From an uncultured Lachnospiraceae bacterium (GTDB lineage Bacteria; Bacillota; Clostridia; Lachnospirales; Lachnospiraceae): 37,920 nt of DNA. The notes below the pieces were generated by a model. The model worked only from the letters and a program-made list of their open reading frames with translations. It had not been told where the DNA came from and searched no databases. The translations under genes and the position numbers were made by a program. Where the stretch lies: positions 1-37,920 of the forward strand of contig CAOJQZ010000016.1 in NCBI GenBank assembly GCA_948441955.1. The letters run 5' to 3'. Shown here piece after piece: positions 22,920 to 32,828 of the stretch (positions are counted from its first letter, which is position 1; every line of letters begins with the position of its first letter).

Positions 22920-24861
22920 AGTATTTATCATTATTGTTTACAAATGGTACAGTCGGAGGCGCCGATTTATATACGGGTTTTTCTGCCGGTGCTGTAAAAG
23001 AATCATCATTCGTGTCTGAGTAATCAATTTCACCCACAACATTTGAATAATCAGTACTGTCAGCCGCAGAAGGTGAAGGCGCTTTATAATCGGAAGAAGA
23101 ATAACTGGAGGAGGTATCAGTACTAGTACTGTATGATATCACAGGTTCTTCCGGTTCACTGCTGATTTCAACAGGCATTGAAATCGCAGAGCCTTTTAAA
23201 TGAAAGCGTCCTACTAAAGTTTTAAGAAGGCTGGACTGACTAAACAGCTCTTCACTGGCAGCAGCGCTTTGCTGTGCAGTTGCAGAGTTGGTCTGTATAA
23301 CAGAAGATATCTGATCAATGCCCTGTGTAACCTGTTCCAAAGCTTCTGCCTGCGTATCTGTAGCCTCTGTAATTTGAGCCATGTTAGTTTCAATGAGCTG
23401 TGCGCTTGAAACAACTTTCAGCAGTGATTTTTGTGTATCGGATGCAATCTGAGTACCTTCTGCTACAGCGGTGAGAGAATTGCCGATCAGCGCCGTAGTA
23501 TCTTTGGCAGCCTCTGCACTTCTTGAAGCAAGAGTTCTTACTTCGTCAGCAACTACTGCAAATCCCTTACCGGACTCTCCTGCACGTGCTGCTTCTACAG
23601 CGGCGTTAAGAGCCAAAATATTGGTCTGGAAAGCAATGTCTTCGATTGTTTTAATAATTTTTTCAATCTCACTGGAACAGTCGTTGATTTTAGTCATAGC
23701 GCTCACCATAGATTCCATCATGGTATTGCTGTTATTAACCTCCGCTCCCGTTTCTGCAATCAAATTGTTAACATCACGCGAATTATGAGCAGTCTGATTT
23801 ACCTGATTGGACAGTGTGCTCAGTGTTGCAACTAACTCTTCAACAGCGCTTGCCTGTTCAGTTGCTCCCTGACTGAGCGCCTGAGCGCCGCTGGATACCT
23901 GATCGGATCCGCTTGCAACCTGTGAGGAGGCTTCTTGAATCTGTCCCAGAGTATCATTTAAAGAGCTGATAATTTTAGCTCCGGAGTCTTTAATGGATTC
24001 AAACTCTCCGAGATAATTCATATCCATTTCAACAGTAAGATCTCCTGAAGCAAGAGAATCCATTCTGGAGCATATATGTGTAATGTATCCGGATAAGGTC
24101 TTTAATACAAAACGGAGATTCTCAGCCAGGACACCAAGCTCATCTTTTGACTTATATGTAACCTCACTGTGCATGTTCCCCTGTGCCATAGCCTTGACAG
24201 CATTTTCAATCTCGGCAATCGGACGGATAAGTCCCTTTGTAATTCCGAGAGATAATATAATCGTTAATAAAATACTAATTGCTGCAAGGATATATTGAAC
24301 AAGCATACAGAGCTTTTTCATTGATGCGCCGGAGGAATAATATTCATCAGCCAACATACCGCCTTCATCAATAACATCCTGAAGCGCACTTTGGAGTGAA
24401 GTAGCAGCAGGATCATATTCTTCATTCATCATAACGATTGCCTCTTCCATATCTCCGGAAGAGATATATTCCATTGCCTGCTGCCTTGCAGCAGTAGTTT
24501 TCTGTGCTGCGGACTGTACGGACTGCAGCAGTGCAGAATCACCTTCATAGTTTTCTGCCAGAGTATCAAGGGCAGCGGTAAGATCCGAAACATCCTGATT
24601 AATATTACCCAAAATGGACTGCATTGCAGCGGCATCACTGGTAACGCTAGCACGGTATACATCCAGTTCAATCTGTCTCGATCCGGACTGCGCTTCTAAT
24701 GCAGCTTTTACCATTGGATAAGGAACCTGATAAAAATCTTCCAGACCTCCGAAAATGCGCCCCATTCCTATGGAAGACACAATAACAGCAATGATGTAAA
24801 GGAAAAGCACAATACTATATGAGACAAACAAACGATTTCTCACTTTTAGATTTTTAAACAC
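22918..24861 (-). CDS. Methyl-accepting chemotaxis protein
   Basis: A 647-residue transmembrane chemoreceptor. A first membrane helix (about 12-34) and a second (about 190-212) enclose an extracellular four-helix-bundle ligand domain of about 155 residues. A HAMP domain follows (ITKGLIRPIAEIENAVKAMAQGN), then the signalling coiled coil whose hairpin tip reads EDIAFQTNILALNAAVEAARAGE, binding CheA and CheW. The last ~90 residues are an unusual Ser/Thr/Asp/Pro-rich tail. The start is GTG at 24859-24861 with GGAGGG at 24868-24873. A possible promoter is TTTACT/TATAAA at 24923-24949 on the minus strand (spacer only 15). No che or flagellar gene is nearby. Confidence 0.93.
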   Translation of the reverse strand: MFKNLKVRNRLFVSYSIVLFLYIIAVIVSSIGMGRIFGGLEDFYQVPYPMVKAALEAQSGSRQIELDVYRASVTSDAAAMQSILGNINQDVSDLTAALDTLAENYEGDSALLQSVQSAAQKTTAARQQAMEYISSGDMEEAIVMMNEEYDPAATSLQSALQDVIDEGGMLADEYYSSGASMKKLCMLVQYILAAISILLTIILSLGITKGLIRPIAEIENAVKAMAQGNMHSEVTYKSKDELGVLAENLRFVLKTLSGYITHICSRMDSLASGDLTVEMDMNYLGEFESIKDSGAKIISSLNDTLGQIQEASSQVASGSDQVSSGAQALSQGATEQASAVEELVATLSTLSNQVNQTAHNSRDVNNLIAETGAEVNNSNTMMESMVSAMTKINDCSSEIEKIIKTIEDIAFQTNILALNAAVEAARAGESGKGFAVVADEVRTLASRSAEAAKDTTALIGNSLTAVAEGTQIASDTQKSLLKVVSSAQLIETNMAQITEATDTQAEALEQVTQGIDQISSVIQTNSATAQQSAAASEELFSQSSLLKTLVGRFHLKGSAISMPVEISSEPEEPVISYSTSTDTSSSYSSSDYKAPSPSAADSTDYSNVVGEIDYSDTNDDSFTAPAEKPVYKSAPPTVPFVNNNDKY

Positions 24862-25000
24862 GTTAATCCCTCCTAATATCCCTTATTCTGTTTAAATACA
24901 TTCCCTGTGCATTCTCTTCTATTTTATACTGTATTTGAAGGAAAGTAAATAACCGTTTGTAAATTTCCTGTCATTTTTCGTGGAAATATGAGATATTACA

Positions 25001-25864
25001 TTATTTACTTGTTTTCAGTGATGAATACATAGCAACGCCAAGTATCACAGTTCCGCCGACAATCTCTCTGATACCGGGTATTTCTCTGAGAAACAGCAGG
25101 GCATAGAAAATCCCATAGACAGTTTCCATACCTGATATGATTCCGGCAGTCTGCGCACGAACCCCTCTTTGTGCCGAAACATAGAGAGAGTAGGCAAATG
25201 CTGTGCAGATAAATCCGACAAACGCTACGCCCGCTGCATCCTGTATGCGCCAGGATACTTTAACAATGAAAAATGCCGGAAGAAGAACGATGGCAGCAGT
25301 ACCCTGTTCGTAGAGACAAATAATTCTTCCCGAATAGCGTATGGAAAAATAACGATTTGCCAATGTCATAACCGCATAGGTAAAGCTGCAGACCATACCC
25401 CAGAAAATTCCGATGGTAATATGATTTTTCATAGAAAATTCCGGAATGGTAATCAGGACGCCTATGAAAAGGATAACCGCACTCAAAATACTCTCTCTTT
25501 TCAATTTTTCATGAAAAACAACGGGTTCCAAAAAGGTCAGGAACAACGGGAAAGTGGAAAATGTAATTGTCCCGATTGCTACAGAGGAGACCTGTATAGA
25601 TTGGAAAAATGTGGTCCAATGGACGGCCATAACAGCTCCGGTCAGAATGATCAGTCCATAATCTTTTCTTGAATGCAGTTTTAAGGAATCTTTCTTTATG
25701 AATGCAATCACAAACAGCAATATGGAGGAACAGACTACCCGGCCCAGCGCCACTAGGACTGCCGGTATCTGGACAAACTGTGCGGTAACGCCCGACAATC
25801 CGAAAAGCATGACAGCGATATGTAAATATAAGATATTTTTATTAAAAGTATGATTTGTTCCCAT
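25001..25864 (-). CDS. EamA/DMT family transporter
   Basis: A 287-residue inner-membrane protein with about ten hydrophobic helices in two EamA repeats (around residues 14-140 and 150-283), typical of drug/metabolite exporters such as RhaT/YdcZ relatives. Motifs such as the ALGRVVCSSILL helix, QSIQVSSVAIGTITFSTFPLF and the mirrored FYALLFLREIPGIREIVGGTVILGVAMY fit the family. The substrate cannot be inferred. AAGGAAGAA at 25871-25879 precedes ATG 25862-25864. It is divergent from the large surface-protein gene and separated by 277 nt without a gene. Confidence 0.88.
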   Translation of the reverse strand: MGTNHTFNKNILYLHIAVMLFGLSGVTAQFVQIPAVLVALGRVVCSSILLFVIAFIKKDSLKLHSRKDYGLIILTGAVMAVHWTTFFQSIQVSSVAIGTITFSTFPLFLTFLEPVVFHEKLKRESILSAVILFIGVLITIPEFSMKNHITIGIFWGMVCSFTYAVMTLANRYFSIRYSGRIICLYEQGTAAIVLLPAFFIVKVSWRIQDAAGVAFVGFICTAFAYSLYVSAQRGVRAQTAGIISGMETVYGIFYALLFLREIPGIREIVGGTVILGVAMYSSLKTSK

Positions 25865-26013
25865 TAATATTTCTTCCTTAATCTATATTCCCGGATATTT
25901 GTGTCAATGGAGTTTAGCATATGCGGCCCGTAATGTCAAGAAACTGTAGAAAACTGTAACGTAAAAAATATTTAAAATAGGATAAGACGGCAGCGCAAAA
26001 TAGCATATATAAA

Positions 26014-26036
26014 TATTTGTATTGACAATATAAATA
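26014..26036. promoter_or_regulatory. 23-nt imperfect palindrome upstream of the giant surface protein
   Basis: TATTTGTATTG and CAATATAAATA flank a central A, with 10 of 11 positions symmetric. It lies about 30 nt upstream of the predicted -35, in the divergent intergenic region (25865-26141) and near a tandem AAACTGTA repeat at about 25944-25960. A dimeric regulator site is possible. Confidence 0.35.
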
Positions 26037-26064
26037 AGTAAAGCGATATATGTAATCTGTTAAT

Positions 26065-26093
26065 TAGACATTATATCACAACTAAACTATAAT
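26065..26093 (+). promoter_or_regulatory. Sigma-A promoter of the giant surface protein
   Basis: TAGACA at 26065-26070 (five of six to TTGACA), exactly 17 nt, then perfect TATAAT at 26088-26093. The predicted start near 26100 gives a leader of about 42 nt containing AGGAGG at 26130-26135. Confidence 0.7.
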
Positions 26094-26141
26094 TAATTTA
26101 ATTTATTATTAAATTTTATGAAAAATAACAGGAGGTAAATC

Positions 26142-29100
26142 ATGAAAAAAAGGAGTGAGGTAATCTCTGCTATTTTAGCAGTGATTATGACGGTTACCTG
26201 CTCGGTAGGGATGGGGATTACGGCAAGAGCCGATACATGCGGCGGTCTGGAACCGGAAGACGTATACCAGCCATCCTCAGAGGAGGTAATTCGAGACCCG
26301 ATACTTCATTGGGCAGTGCGTTCATCCATGAATGCCATTAAGGGGAATGTAACATTGACAGCAGATATGGTTGGCGATAAATCAGTGAATTATATCAACT
26401 ATGAACTGTGTGCGCACCCGGAAGATTTTGAGACAGAAGCATGGAACGGCAAGCCGTTTTGGATTGAGAATCTGGAAGGTCTCCAGTATGCGAAATCTTT
26501 AACGAAGATTGACATTGCGTATACGTCGGCAGTTGAAGGAAAACGGTTATCAGATCTGTCTCCGCTGTCGGGATTGACACAGCTGCAGGAGGTAATTCTA
26601 AAGCAGGACGGAATTGATGATATTTCAGCCTTGAGTGAACTGAACAATCTGACTAAGCTGGATGTCTCGGGTAATCGGGAGATTGCAGATATTTCTGTAA
26701 TTGAAAATATGACAAAGCTTGAAAGCCTGAATGTGGCATATAATAAAATACAAAATGTAAAAAATTTAGGTAAGCTTGAAAATCTGACATACCTTGACAT
26801 TTCTTATAATAATATCTCAGAATTGCCGGAACTGTCAAAGTTAAAAAAAGTATATTTTCTGGATGCAGCCGATAATCAGTTGACAGATGTGTCTGGGCTT
26901 TCCGGCATGACAGAACTTCAGACGTTAAATCTCTCAGGAAATGAAATTAAAGATATTACGCCCCTTGCAAATCTGCTGAAGCTGGATAAAAGGAATACCA
27001 TTCTTCCGGATGAATCTAAGAAGGAGGATCTCTTTGCAGCAATTGAAGTAAATAAGCTATTTACTTTATTCAATATCAGTAAGATGACGGAATCAGATCT
27101 GATAAACGTAAGAAAGGCGCTGGATGCATATGACGGGCTGACAGGGGAGCAGAAAACGTATATAGATGAAAGACGTGTCGAGGCGGCACGTTCCAATAAA
27201 GTAAAGGTAGAAAACGGCGGGACAGCCGAATACTACCCAGAGTATGATGTGGCCGGAGAGCGGCAGCCTGTACTGAACCGGCTGGAGATTGCGGTTGTTG
27301 ATAAAAATGGTGTCCCCCTTGCTGACGTGGAGTTTACGAAGACATTAAAAACTCCTTATGTAGAGGACTACAGGACAGTAAGGACAGATTCTTCAGGACA
27401 GCTGCTATTGACACATACGACAATTGATCCTTTGTATGATGAAATTATTATCGCTCCGGCAGGGGATGCCTATGTGGCGGAGCCTGCGTCTATTACATAT
27501 ACGGTGGGATTCGGTAATGTTACGGCTACAGTGAACGGCAATCTGGCTACAGGATTGGAGGATTTAAAATTTATCTTAATCCCGAAGGATGAATATGTAG
27601 ACAAATCGGACCTGGAAGAGGCGCTGAATGAGGCAGAAATGGTTGAAGAGCCATATAAATATACAGAAGCCAGCTATCAGAGTTTTGAAGAAGCATGGAG
27701 AATGGCACAGGATGTGTTTGACGACGTGAACGCGGACAGCGCTCAGGTGGCTGCTGCTGCGGCTGATTTAAAAGAAGCGATTACCAATTTGGAAAAGATG
27801 GATATTCTCACAGAGTTGAAGCTTATTGTAAAGGATGAAAACGGGAATCTTTTTACACGTCCCTTCAAATTCCAGATCAGAGTACCGGTTACCGGAGCAG
27901 AGGCATGGAATCAGCTGTCAGACGCATATACAGGCGAGGCGTACCTGAAGGCTTCACCAGGCTGGGAGACCGGAAAGGCATGGGAGGTTCTGGCTTGCGT
28001 AGAGGAGCCGTATGATGTAGAGCCGTTTACTGTAACAATTGGTGAAAAAGACGGAAAGAAATATTTTAAAACCGTGGACGGTACAGAGGTTTCTGTTGAT
28101 TTTGAAAAGGAAGTAATTGTAAAGCTCCGTGCAGACGGCGCTCCGGCTAAGGACAGTGAAAGAAAGCCGGACAGTACGGTTTTAATGAAATATATTGACA
28201 GGGCAAAGCAGTTTAGCGGCAGCAATTATACGCCGGCAAGCTTTGACGTACTTCAGACAGCAGTTACGGCCGGAGAGGAGGCAGCGGCTAAGGAAAATGC
28301 GACACAGAATGATTATAATGCGGCAGCGGCGGCAATTAGGCAGGCAGAGGCAGCTTTAACAGAAAAAGCGAATAAGGCGGATCTGCAGAAGGAAATTAAT
28401 ATGCAGTACAGCTATCCTGAAGAGCATTATACTGAGGGAAGCTGGGCGGAGTATCAGAGTAAGCTGGCGGCAGCAGAAGAAATCTATCGAGACGGCAACG
28501 CAGTACAGGCGGCTGTAGATGAAGCATGTGCGGCCCTTCTTGAGGCAAGAAATTCGCTTGTAGTAAAAGCCGATAAAACAGCCCTTGGCGAAAAGCTTAA
28601 GGAAGCAAAGGAGTTAATCTCCGAAGATTACGAGAGTGGATTTGAAGAACTGCAGCAGGTAATTGCAGCGGCGCAGGAGGTTTACGATGACGAAAACGCT
28701 GCCCAGGAACAGATCGATGCGCAGGTATCGGCGCTGACAGAGGCGGTTGCCGCTCTGGTAGAAAAGAAGGATCCTATAGAGGCGGATTATGCTTGCTATC
28801 CAAGTATGTTCCGTGCGAAGGTCATGGATGAAAAGGGTAATCCAATATCAGGAGTAAGCTTTACGGCATGGATCGGAGACAGGAAAGATGAAGAAATGTC
28901 AATTGTATCGGATTCCAATGGTATCATTTCTTATCTTACTTATGGACCGGAACAGTATGGAAATACGGTCTATGTACGACTTGCAGACGACAGATATATT
29001 ACAGAAAATGAGCACTCTTTTACGGTTAACAACAGTACTTATTTTGCAAGCATTAAAACGATTGACGGACAGCCGTATGAAGACGGAATTAAGCTGACAT

Positions 29101-32100
29101 ATAGATTGAAGACACAAGGCGGTGATAAACCGGAGCCGTCGGATAAGATATTATCCGATGAGACAACCTTCCGCGCACAGGTTGTGGATGAAGCAGGAGA
29201 GCCGGTGGATGGAATTACGTTCAAAGCAATTCCAGATGATAAGCTTGCAGACACATATACAATGATAAGCAAAGAAGGCGTGATTGAACAGCCGGTGAGG
29301 GGCATGGACTTTGCTCTTACGTTTACGGTAAGTCTAGAGAAGGATCAGGAAGCAGGAGACGGAAAGAAGTGGAGCTGCAATACAATCCATACATACAGTA
29401 CAAACGGGAGCGCGGTTGTAGCGCCAAAGATTATCAAGATAGACGGTACTCCCCTTGCAGAAGCAGGAGAAATAACATTCGAATTAAAGAAATCTGAGGT
29501 AGAAATTATACTGCCGCCTGTGAACAAGAAAGAACTGGAGGCTCAGATTCTATCCGCAATTTCCTATGAAAATACGGCAGAGAAATATACTGCCGGCAGT
29601 TATGGGGTATTTGAAGATGCGCTTGCAGAAGCCAGAAGAGTATATGGGGATATGAAGGCAACCCAGGAACAGGTAGACGCTCAAGTGAAGGCATTGGCAG
29701 AAGCAATTGCCGCGCTGGAGGAAAAGCCTGCAGATGTAGATTATGCCTGTGAACCGGGACGCTTCCGCGCAAGGGTCGTTGATGAGGCCGGAAATCCGAT
29801 TGCAGGTGTAAGCTTTAAGGCATGGATCGGCGGGACGGAAGATGACACGATCGTATCAGATGCAGATGGAATCATTATTTGTTATACATATGGACCGGCA
29901 CAGTATGGAAATACGGTCTATGTACGACTTGCAGACACCAGATATACAACGGAAAGAGAACATTATTTTACTGTAAATAACGGCACATTTATTGCAAGTA
30001 TTGCAACAATTAACGGGCAGCCATACAAAGACGGAATTCAGCTTACCTATACACTGAAACCGGCAGGAGGCAATATCCCGGCAGCCACAGATAAAAAAGA
30101 GCTGGGGGATCAGATATTCTTTGCGTCTTCCTATGAAGGCAAAGGGGAAAACTATACCGCTGACAGTTATGCGGCATTCGAAACAGCGCTGGCAGAGGCG
30201 AAGCGTATATACAGCGATGAGAATGCGGCCCAGGAGCAGGTGGATAAGGCCGTTCAAAATTTGAAGAGCGCCTGTGAAGGTCTTGTTCCGGCAGAGAAAG
30301 CGGTTGTTTGCGACGAGCATAGCATACGTATTCAGATTGTGGATGCAGAGGGCAATAGAGTAAAGGAGAGCATTCCATTCTCAGTTGCTCTTGGCAGCGG
30401 ATATCCCATAACTATGTACAGCCGTAACGGAATAGTGGAATATGATCTGAGTACTGCAGATTATGGCGCGCAGAAAATTGCTTTTTCACTGAAGGACGGC
30501 AGTGTGGTTCTTGATGATGGCAGGGAATATAACGCTGTACCTGAACAGCATGAGTTTACAATTGAGTCCTCAAGCTTTGATGTATTTATTTCTAAAATTG
30601 ACGGGGAACCATTAGAAGGAACAAAAGAGGTTAGATTTGTCCTGAAGGAAAAGGAAGTAACAGAAGTTGTGGACAAGAGTGCCCTTGAGAAAAAAATCGG
30701 AGAGACGAAGCAGATTGCACAAGGAAATTATACAAAAAACAGCTATAATGCTTTGCAGTCTGAGATTGAAAGGGCAGAAGCTGTTTATAATGATGCGGAT
30801 GCAGCAAAGGAAGCAGTTGAAGAGGCAATCATGGCATTGGATTCTGCAAAAAATAATCTGAAGATAGTAACAGGCATGCGGACGCTGACAATTCCGGTTA
30901 CAAATCAGGATGGCAGCGCTGCATCTGCAAATACAAAATTTATAAGATATGACACGAAATACATGGTGGACAATTCTATTTATGTTAGGGACGGAAAACT
31001 GGAATGGCAGCCTGGTTCATACGACGGTGGCGATTATGAACTTTATCTGCCGAATGAATCCGCATATATTGCTACGCCGGGTATGATGCAGATTCATGTC
31101 GGAGATGAAGACGGAACACCGGTAATTGATACCATTAATGGACAACCGGCGGCAGAGGGAATGGCAGCGTTTATATTATCCCCAAAGGGAGCGGACAGCT
31201 GCGATCTGCTGACTTTCCGCGCATTTGTACAGGATGACGAAGGCAATGCGCTGGAGGGAATTGTATTTGACGTCAAAAATGGTGATCCGAATGTTATGAT
31301 TTCTGATGCAAACGGTATGATTCAGTATTCTGTTACGTCATGGGATACAGATACAACCATGACAGTAAGTCTTAAAGAGGGACAGGGATGGCTCAGTGAT
31401 CAGTCTGTGAATTTTACAGTTATTACGGATCCCTCCGATCCCAGCAGAGGGATTATTGGAGCGATTAATGAAACGGCATTTACAGGAGGCGAAAGAATTG
31501 ACTTCCGTCTTGCAAAGGAAGGTGAAGTGCAGAGGGCTGATAAGACAGAACTGCAGAGAATCATGGAGGAAGCCGGAAGACTGGACGAAGCCAGATATAC
31601 AGAGGATAGCTTTGGGAAGGTAAGGGAAGAGCTGGAAAAGGCTGTAAGAGTGCTGGGAAATGAAAAGGCGACTCAGGAGGAGGTAGACGGACAGATGAGC
31701 GCACTGGCGGGTGCAATAGCAGGGTTAGTTAAAAAGCCGGTGGATCCGCCGACCGTTCCGGTAACACCTTCTGAACCCACAGCTCCCAACATTCCTCAGA
31801 ATCCGGATTCGCCGACTGTTCCGGTAACCCCATCGGCCCCGGCGGTTTCAACCACTCCTGCAGCAGGAACAGTAGGTACAGCAGGTACGGTGCCGGCCGC
31901 AGCGTTTGCAGCAAGAGTGATGAAAGAAGTTACAGACGGGGAGGTGCCGCTTGCAAATACAAGGCTTCAGGAGCAGTCTGAGGACAAGAATGCCCAGGGC
32001 GCAAAGGAACAGAAAAAAGCGTTGGTTACAGAAAATAAAAAGATTGAAGATGAGAAAGTACCGCTTGCGTCTGGAAAAATTTCATCCGGAGGTTTTAAAA

Positions 32101-32180
32101 TGATTCCGGTTCTATGTATTATTGTTCTGGCAATTCTTCTTCTTGTTGTTTATATGAGCAAAAGAATGAGGAGAAGGTAA
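26142..32180 (+). CDS. Giant modular surface protein: LRR, beta-sandwich and FIVAR-like repeats
   Basis: A 2012-residue secreted protein. A signal peptide with likely cleavage after ARA30 is followed by a leucine-rich-repeat domain (about 107-285, SDS22/internalin-like, LTxLDVSxNxIxDI). Eight three-helix FIVAR-like modules start near residues 486, 675, 744, 810, 1127, 1317, 1510 and 1799 (pattern DKxxLxxxI...YTxxSYxxFExALxxAxxVYxDxxAxQxxVDxAxxxLxxA). They alternate with about eight beta-rich Cna-B/SpaA-like domains (e.g. FRARVVDEAGNPIAGVSF). A Pro-rich linker near 1865-1900 and one membrane helix (1987-2006) end in SKRMRRR. No LPXTG is seen; EVPLAN and KVPLAS at 1932 and 1971 resemble the PLA motif often placed before the final helix in clostridial surface proteins. 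Likely an adhesin or binding protein; ligand unknown. AGGAGG is 6 nt before the ATG. Confidence 0.8.
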   Translation: MKKRSEVISAILAVIMTVTCSVGMGITARADTCGGLEPEDVYQPSSEEVIRDPILHWAVRSSMNAIKGNVTLTADMVGDKSVNYINYELCAHPEDFETEAWNGKPFWIENLEGLQYAKSLTKIDIAYTSAVEGKRLSDLSPLSGLTQLQEVILKQDGIDDISALSELNNLTKLDVSGNREIADISVIENMTKLESLNVAYNKIQNVKNLGKLENLTYLDISYNNISELPELSKLKKVYFLDAADNQLTDVSGLSGMTELQTLNLSGNEIKDITPLANLLKLDKRNTILPDESKKEDLFAAIEVNKLFTLFNISKMTESDLINVRKALDAYDGLTGEQKTYIDERRVEAARSNKVKVENGGTAEYYPEYDVAGERQPVLNRLEIAVVDKNGVPLADVEFTKTLKTPYVEDYRTVRTDSSGQLLLTHTTIDPLYDEIIIAPAGDAYVAEPASITYTVGFGNVTATVNGNLATGLEDLKFILIPKDEYVDKSDLEEALNEAEMVEEPYKYTEASYQSFEEAWRMAQDVFDDVNADSAQVAAAAADLKEAITNLEKMDILTELKLIVKDENGNLFTRPFKFQIRVPVTGAEAWNQLSDAYTGEAYLKASPGWETGKAWEVLACVEEPYDVEPFTVTIGEKDGKKYFKTVDGTEVSVDFEKEVIVKLRADGAPAKDSERKPDSTVLMKYIDRAKQFSGSNYTPASFDVLQTAVTAGEEAAAKENATQNDYNAAAAAIRQAEAALTEKANKADLQKEINMQYSYPEEHYTEGSWAEYQSKLAAAEEIYRDGNAVQAAVDEACAALLEARNSLVVKADKTALGEKLKEAKELISEDYESGFEELQQVIAAAQEVYDDENAAQEQIDAQVSALTEAVAALVEKKDPIEADYACYPSMFRAKVMDEKGNPISGVSFTAWIGDRKDEEMSIVSDSNGIISYLTYGPEQYGNTVYVRLADDRYITENEHSFTVNNSTYFASIKTIDGQPYEDGIKLTYRLKTQGGDKPEPSDKILSDETTFRAQVVDEAGEPVDGITFKAIPDDKLADTYTMISKEGVIEQPVRGMDFALTFTVSLEKDQEAGDGKKWSCNTIHTYSTNGSAVVAPKIIKIDGTPLAEAGEITFELKKSEVEIILPPVNKKELEAQILSAISYENTAEKYTAGSYGVFEDALAEARRVYGDMKATQEQVDAQVKALAEAIAALEEKPADVDYACEPGRFRARVVDEAGNPIAGVSFKAWIGGTEDDTIVSDADGIIICYTYGPAQYGNTVYVRLADTRYTTEREHYFTVNNGTFIASIATINGQPYKDGIQLTYTLKPAGGNIPAATDKKELGDQIFFASSYEGKGENYTADSYAAFETALAEAKRIYSDENAAQEQVDKAVQNLKSACEGLVPAEKAVVCDEHSIRIQIVDAEGNRVKESIPFSVALGSGYPITMYSRNGIVEYDLSTADYGAQKIAFSLKDGSVVLDDGREYNAVPEQHEFTIESSSFDVFISKIDGEPLEGTKEVRFVLKEKEVTEVVDKSALEKKIGETKQIAQGNYTKNSYNALQSEIERAEAVYNDADAAKEAVEEAIMALDSAKNNLKIVTGMRTLTIPVTNQDGSAASANTKFIRYDTKYMVDNSIYVRDGKLEWQPGSYDGGDYELYLPNESAYIATPGMMQIHVGDEDGTPVIDTINGQPAAEGMAAFILSPKGADSCDLLTFRAFVQDDEGNALEGIVFDVKNGDPNVMISDANGMIQYSVTSWDTDTTMTVSLKEGQGWLSDQSVNFTVITDPSDPSRGIIGAINETAFTGGERIDFRLAKEGEVQRADKTELQRIMEEAGRLDEARYTEDSFGKVREELEKAVRVLGNEKATQEEVDGQMSALAGAIAGLVKKPVDPPTVPVTPSEPTAPNIPQNPDSPTVPVTPSAPAVSTTPAAGTVGTAGTVPAAAFAARVMKEVTDGEVPLANTRLQEQSEDKNAQGAKEQKKALVTENKKIEDEKVPLASGKISSGGFKMIPVLCIIVLAILLLVVYMSKRMRRR
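28782..30065 (+). repeat. Duplicated beta-domain coding segment inside the giant gene
   Basis: The segments at about 28782-29115 and 29737-30065 encode near-identical domains. At the DNA level 28941-28988 and 29889-29936 agree at 47 of 48 positions (offset 948). This points to a recent intragenic duplication or gene conversion covering one beta domain plus its neighbours. Confidence 0.8.
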
Positions 32181-32214
32181 ATTTATATAACTGAAAACGC
32201 TTATATAAAAGGGG

Positions 32215-32242
32215 ACGCTTCGCAGGAAGCGCCTTCTTTTTG
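32215..32242 (+). terminator. Intrinsic terminator after the surface protein
   Basis: CGCTTC (32217-32222) pairs with GAAGCG (32227-32232) around a GCAG loop, extended by a G-C pair after one mismatch, and is followed by the T-rich TTCTTTTTG. Confidence 0.7.
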
Positions 32243-32271
32243 TTCATCTGTCTTAAAAATCGGTTATACTT

Positions 32272-32298
32272 GTAACAAAAGATATTCTGTGTAGTCTA
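32272..32298 (+). promoter_or_regulatory. ECF-type promoter, possibly autoregulated
   Basis: TGTAAC at 32272-32277, 15 nt, AGTCTA at 32293-32298. It resembles the TGTAAC/TGAAAC and CGTC elements of extracytoplasmic-function sigma factors, many of which transcribe their own operon. A sigma-A alternative (TTGTTC 32241-32246, TATACT 32265-32270, spacer 18) overlaps the same region. Confidence 0.4.
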
Positions 32299-32324
32299 AC
32301 TTATAACAGAGGAGGTGAGATGCC

Positions 32325-32825
32325 GTGGATTTTGAGGAAGTATATAGCTTGTATTTTCGGGAGGTATATTTGTTCATTCTGGCTATGAGCAAAGATGCAG
32401 AAATTGCCGAGGAGATCACGCAGGAAACATTTTTCAGGGCATTGAAGGGCGCCGATAAGTTTAAACATGCCTGCTCTGTGAAAACGTGGCTGTGCCAAAT
32501 AGGAAAGAATACGTATCTGACATATTTAAAAAAAAGAAAGCGTCTTATAGGTGAGGAAACGGGTTCTGCCGGGGTGGATACAAGGGACCGGCAGGGGGAA
32601 GCCCAGAGCCCCGAAGCAATCTGTTTAAAAAAAGATGAGGCGCTTTCGATCTATAAGGTTCTGCACTGTCTTGAGGAGCCCTATAAGGAGGTCTTTACAC
32701 TACGGACACTGGGAGATTTGTCTTTCAGAGAAATCGGAGAAATCTTTGGACGGAAGGAGGGGTGGGCACGTGTCACGTATCATCGGGCAAAGCTTAAGCT
32801 TCAGGAGTATGTGAAGGAGGTATAG
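32325..32825 (+). CDS. ECF-type RNA polymerase sigma factor
   Basis: A 166-residue sigma-70 family factor with only regions 2 and 4. Region 2 is YSLYFREVYLFILAMSKDAEIAEEITQETFFRALKGADKF, including the -10 recognition helix. After a linker, region 4 reads LEEPYKEVFTLRTLGDLSFREIGEIFGRKEGWARVTYHRAKLKLQ, with the helix-turn-helix for the -35. The start is GTG 32325, with AGAGGAGGTGA at 32308-32318 about 7 nt upstream; an ATG at 32320 is in another frame. The anti-sigma gene follows 3 nt after the stop. The pair probably answers an envelope signal; its targets could include the neighbouring surface-protein region, which is inference. Confidence 0.92.
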   Translation: MDFEEVYSLYFREVYLFILAMSKDAEIAEEITQETFFRALKGADKFKHACSVKTWLCQIGKNTYLTYLKKRKRLIGEETGSAGVDTRDRQGEAQSPEAICLKKDEALSIYKVLHCLEEPYKEVFTLRTLGDLSFREIGEIFGRKEGWARVTYHRAKLKLQEYVKEV

Positions 32826-32828
32826 AAG

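Noticed and set aside
25880..25907. Minus-strand TTGACA with TAGATT as the EamA transporter promoter
   Set aside because: The predicted start near 25873 would fall inside the ribosome binding site at 25871-25879, so the transcript could not carry it intact.
32211..32245. Eighth copy of the repeat (GGGGACG... near 32212)
   Set aside because: Only the first seven bases agree with the repeat; the rest is a different GC-rich hairpin with a T run, a plain terminator.
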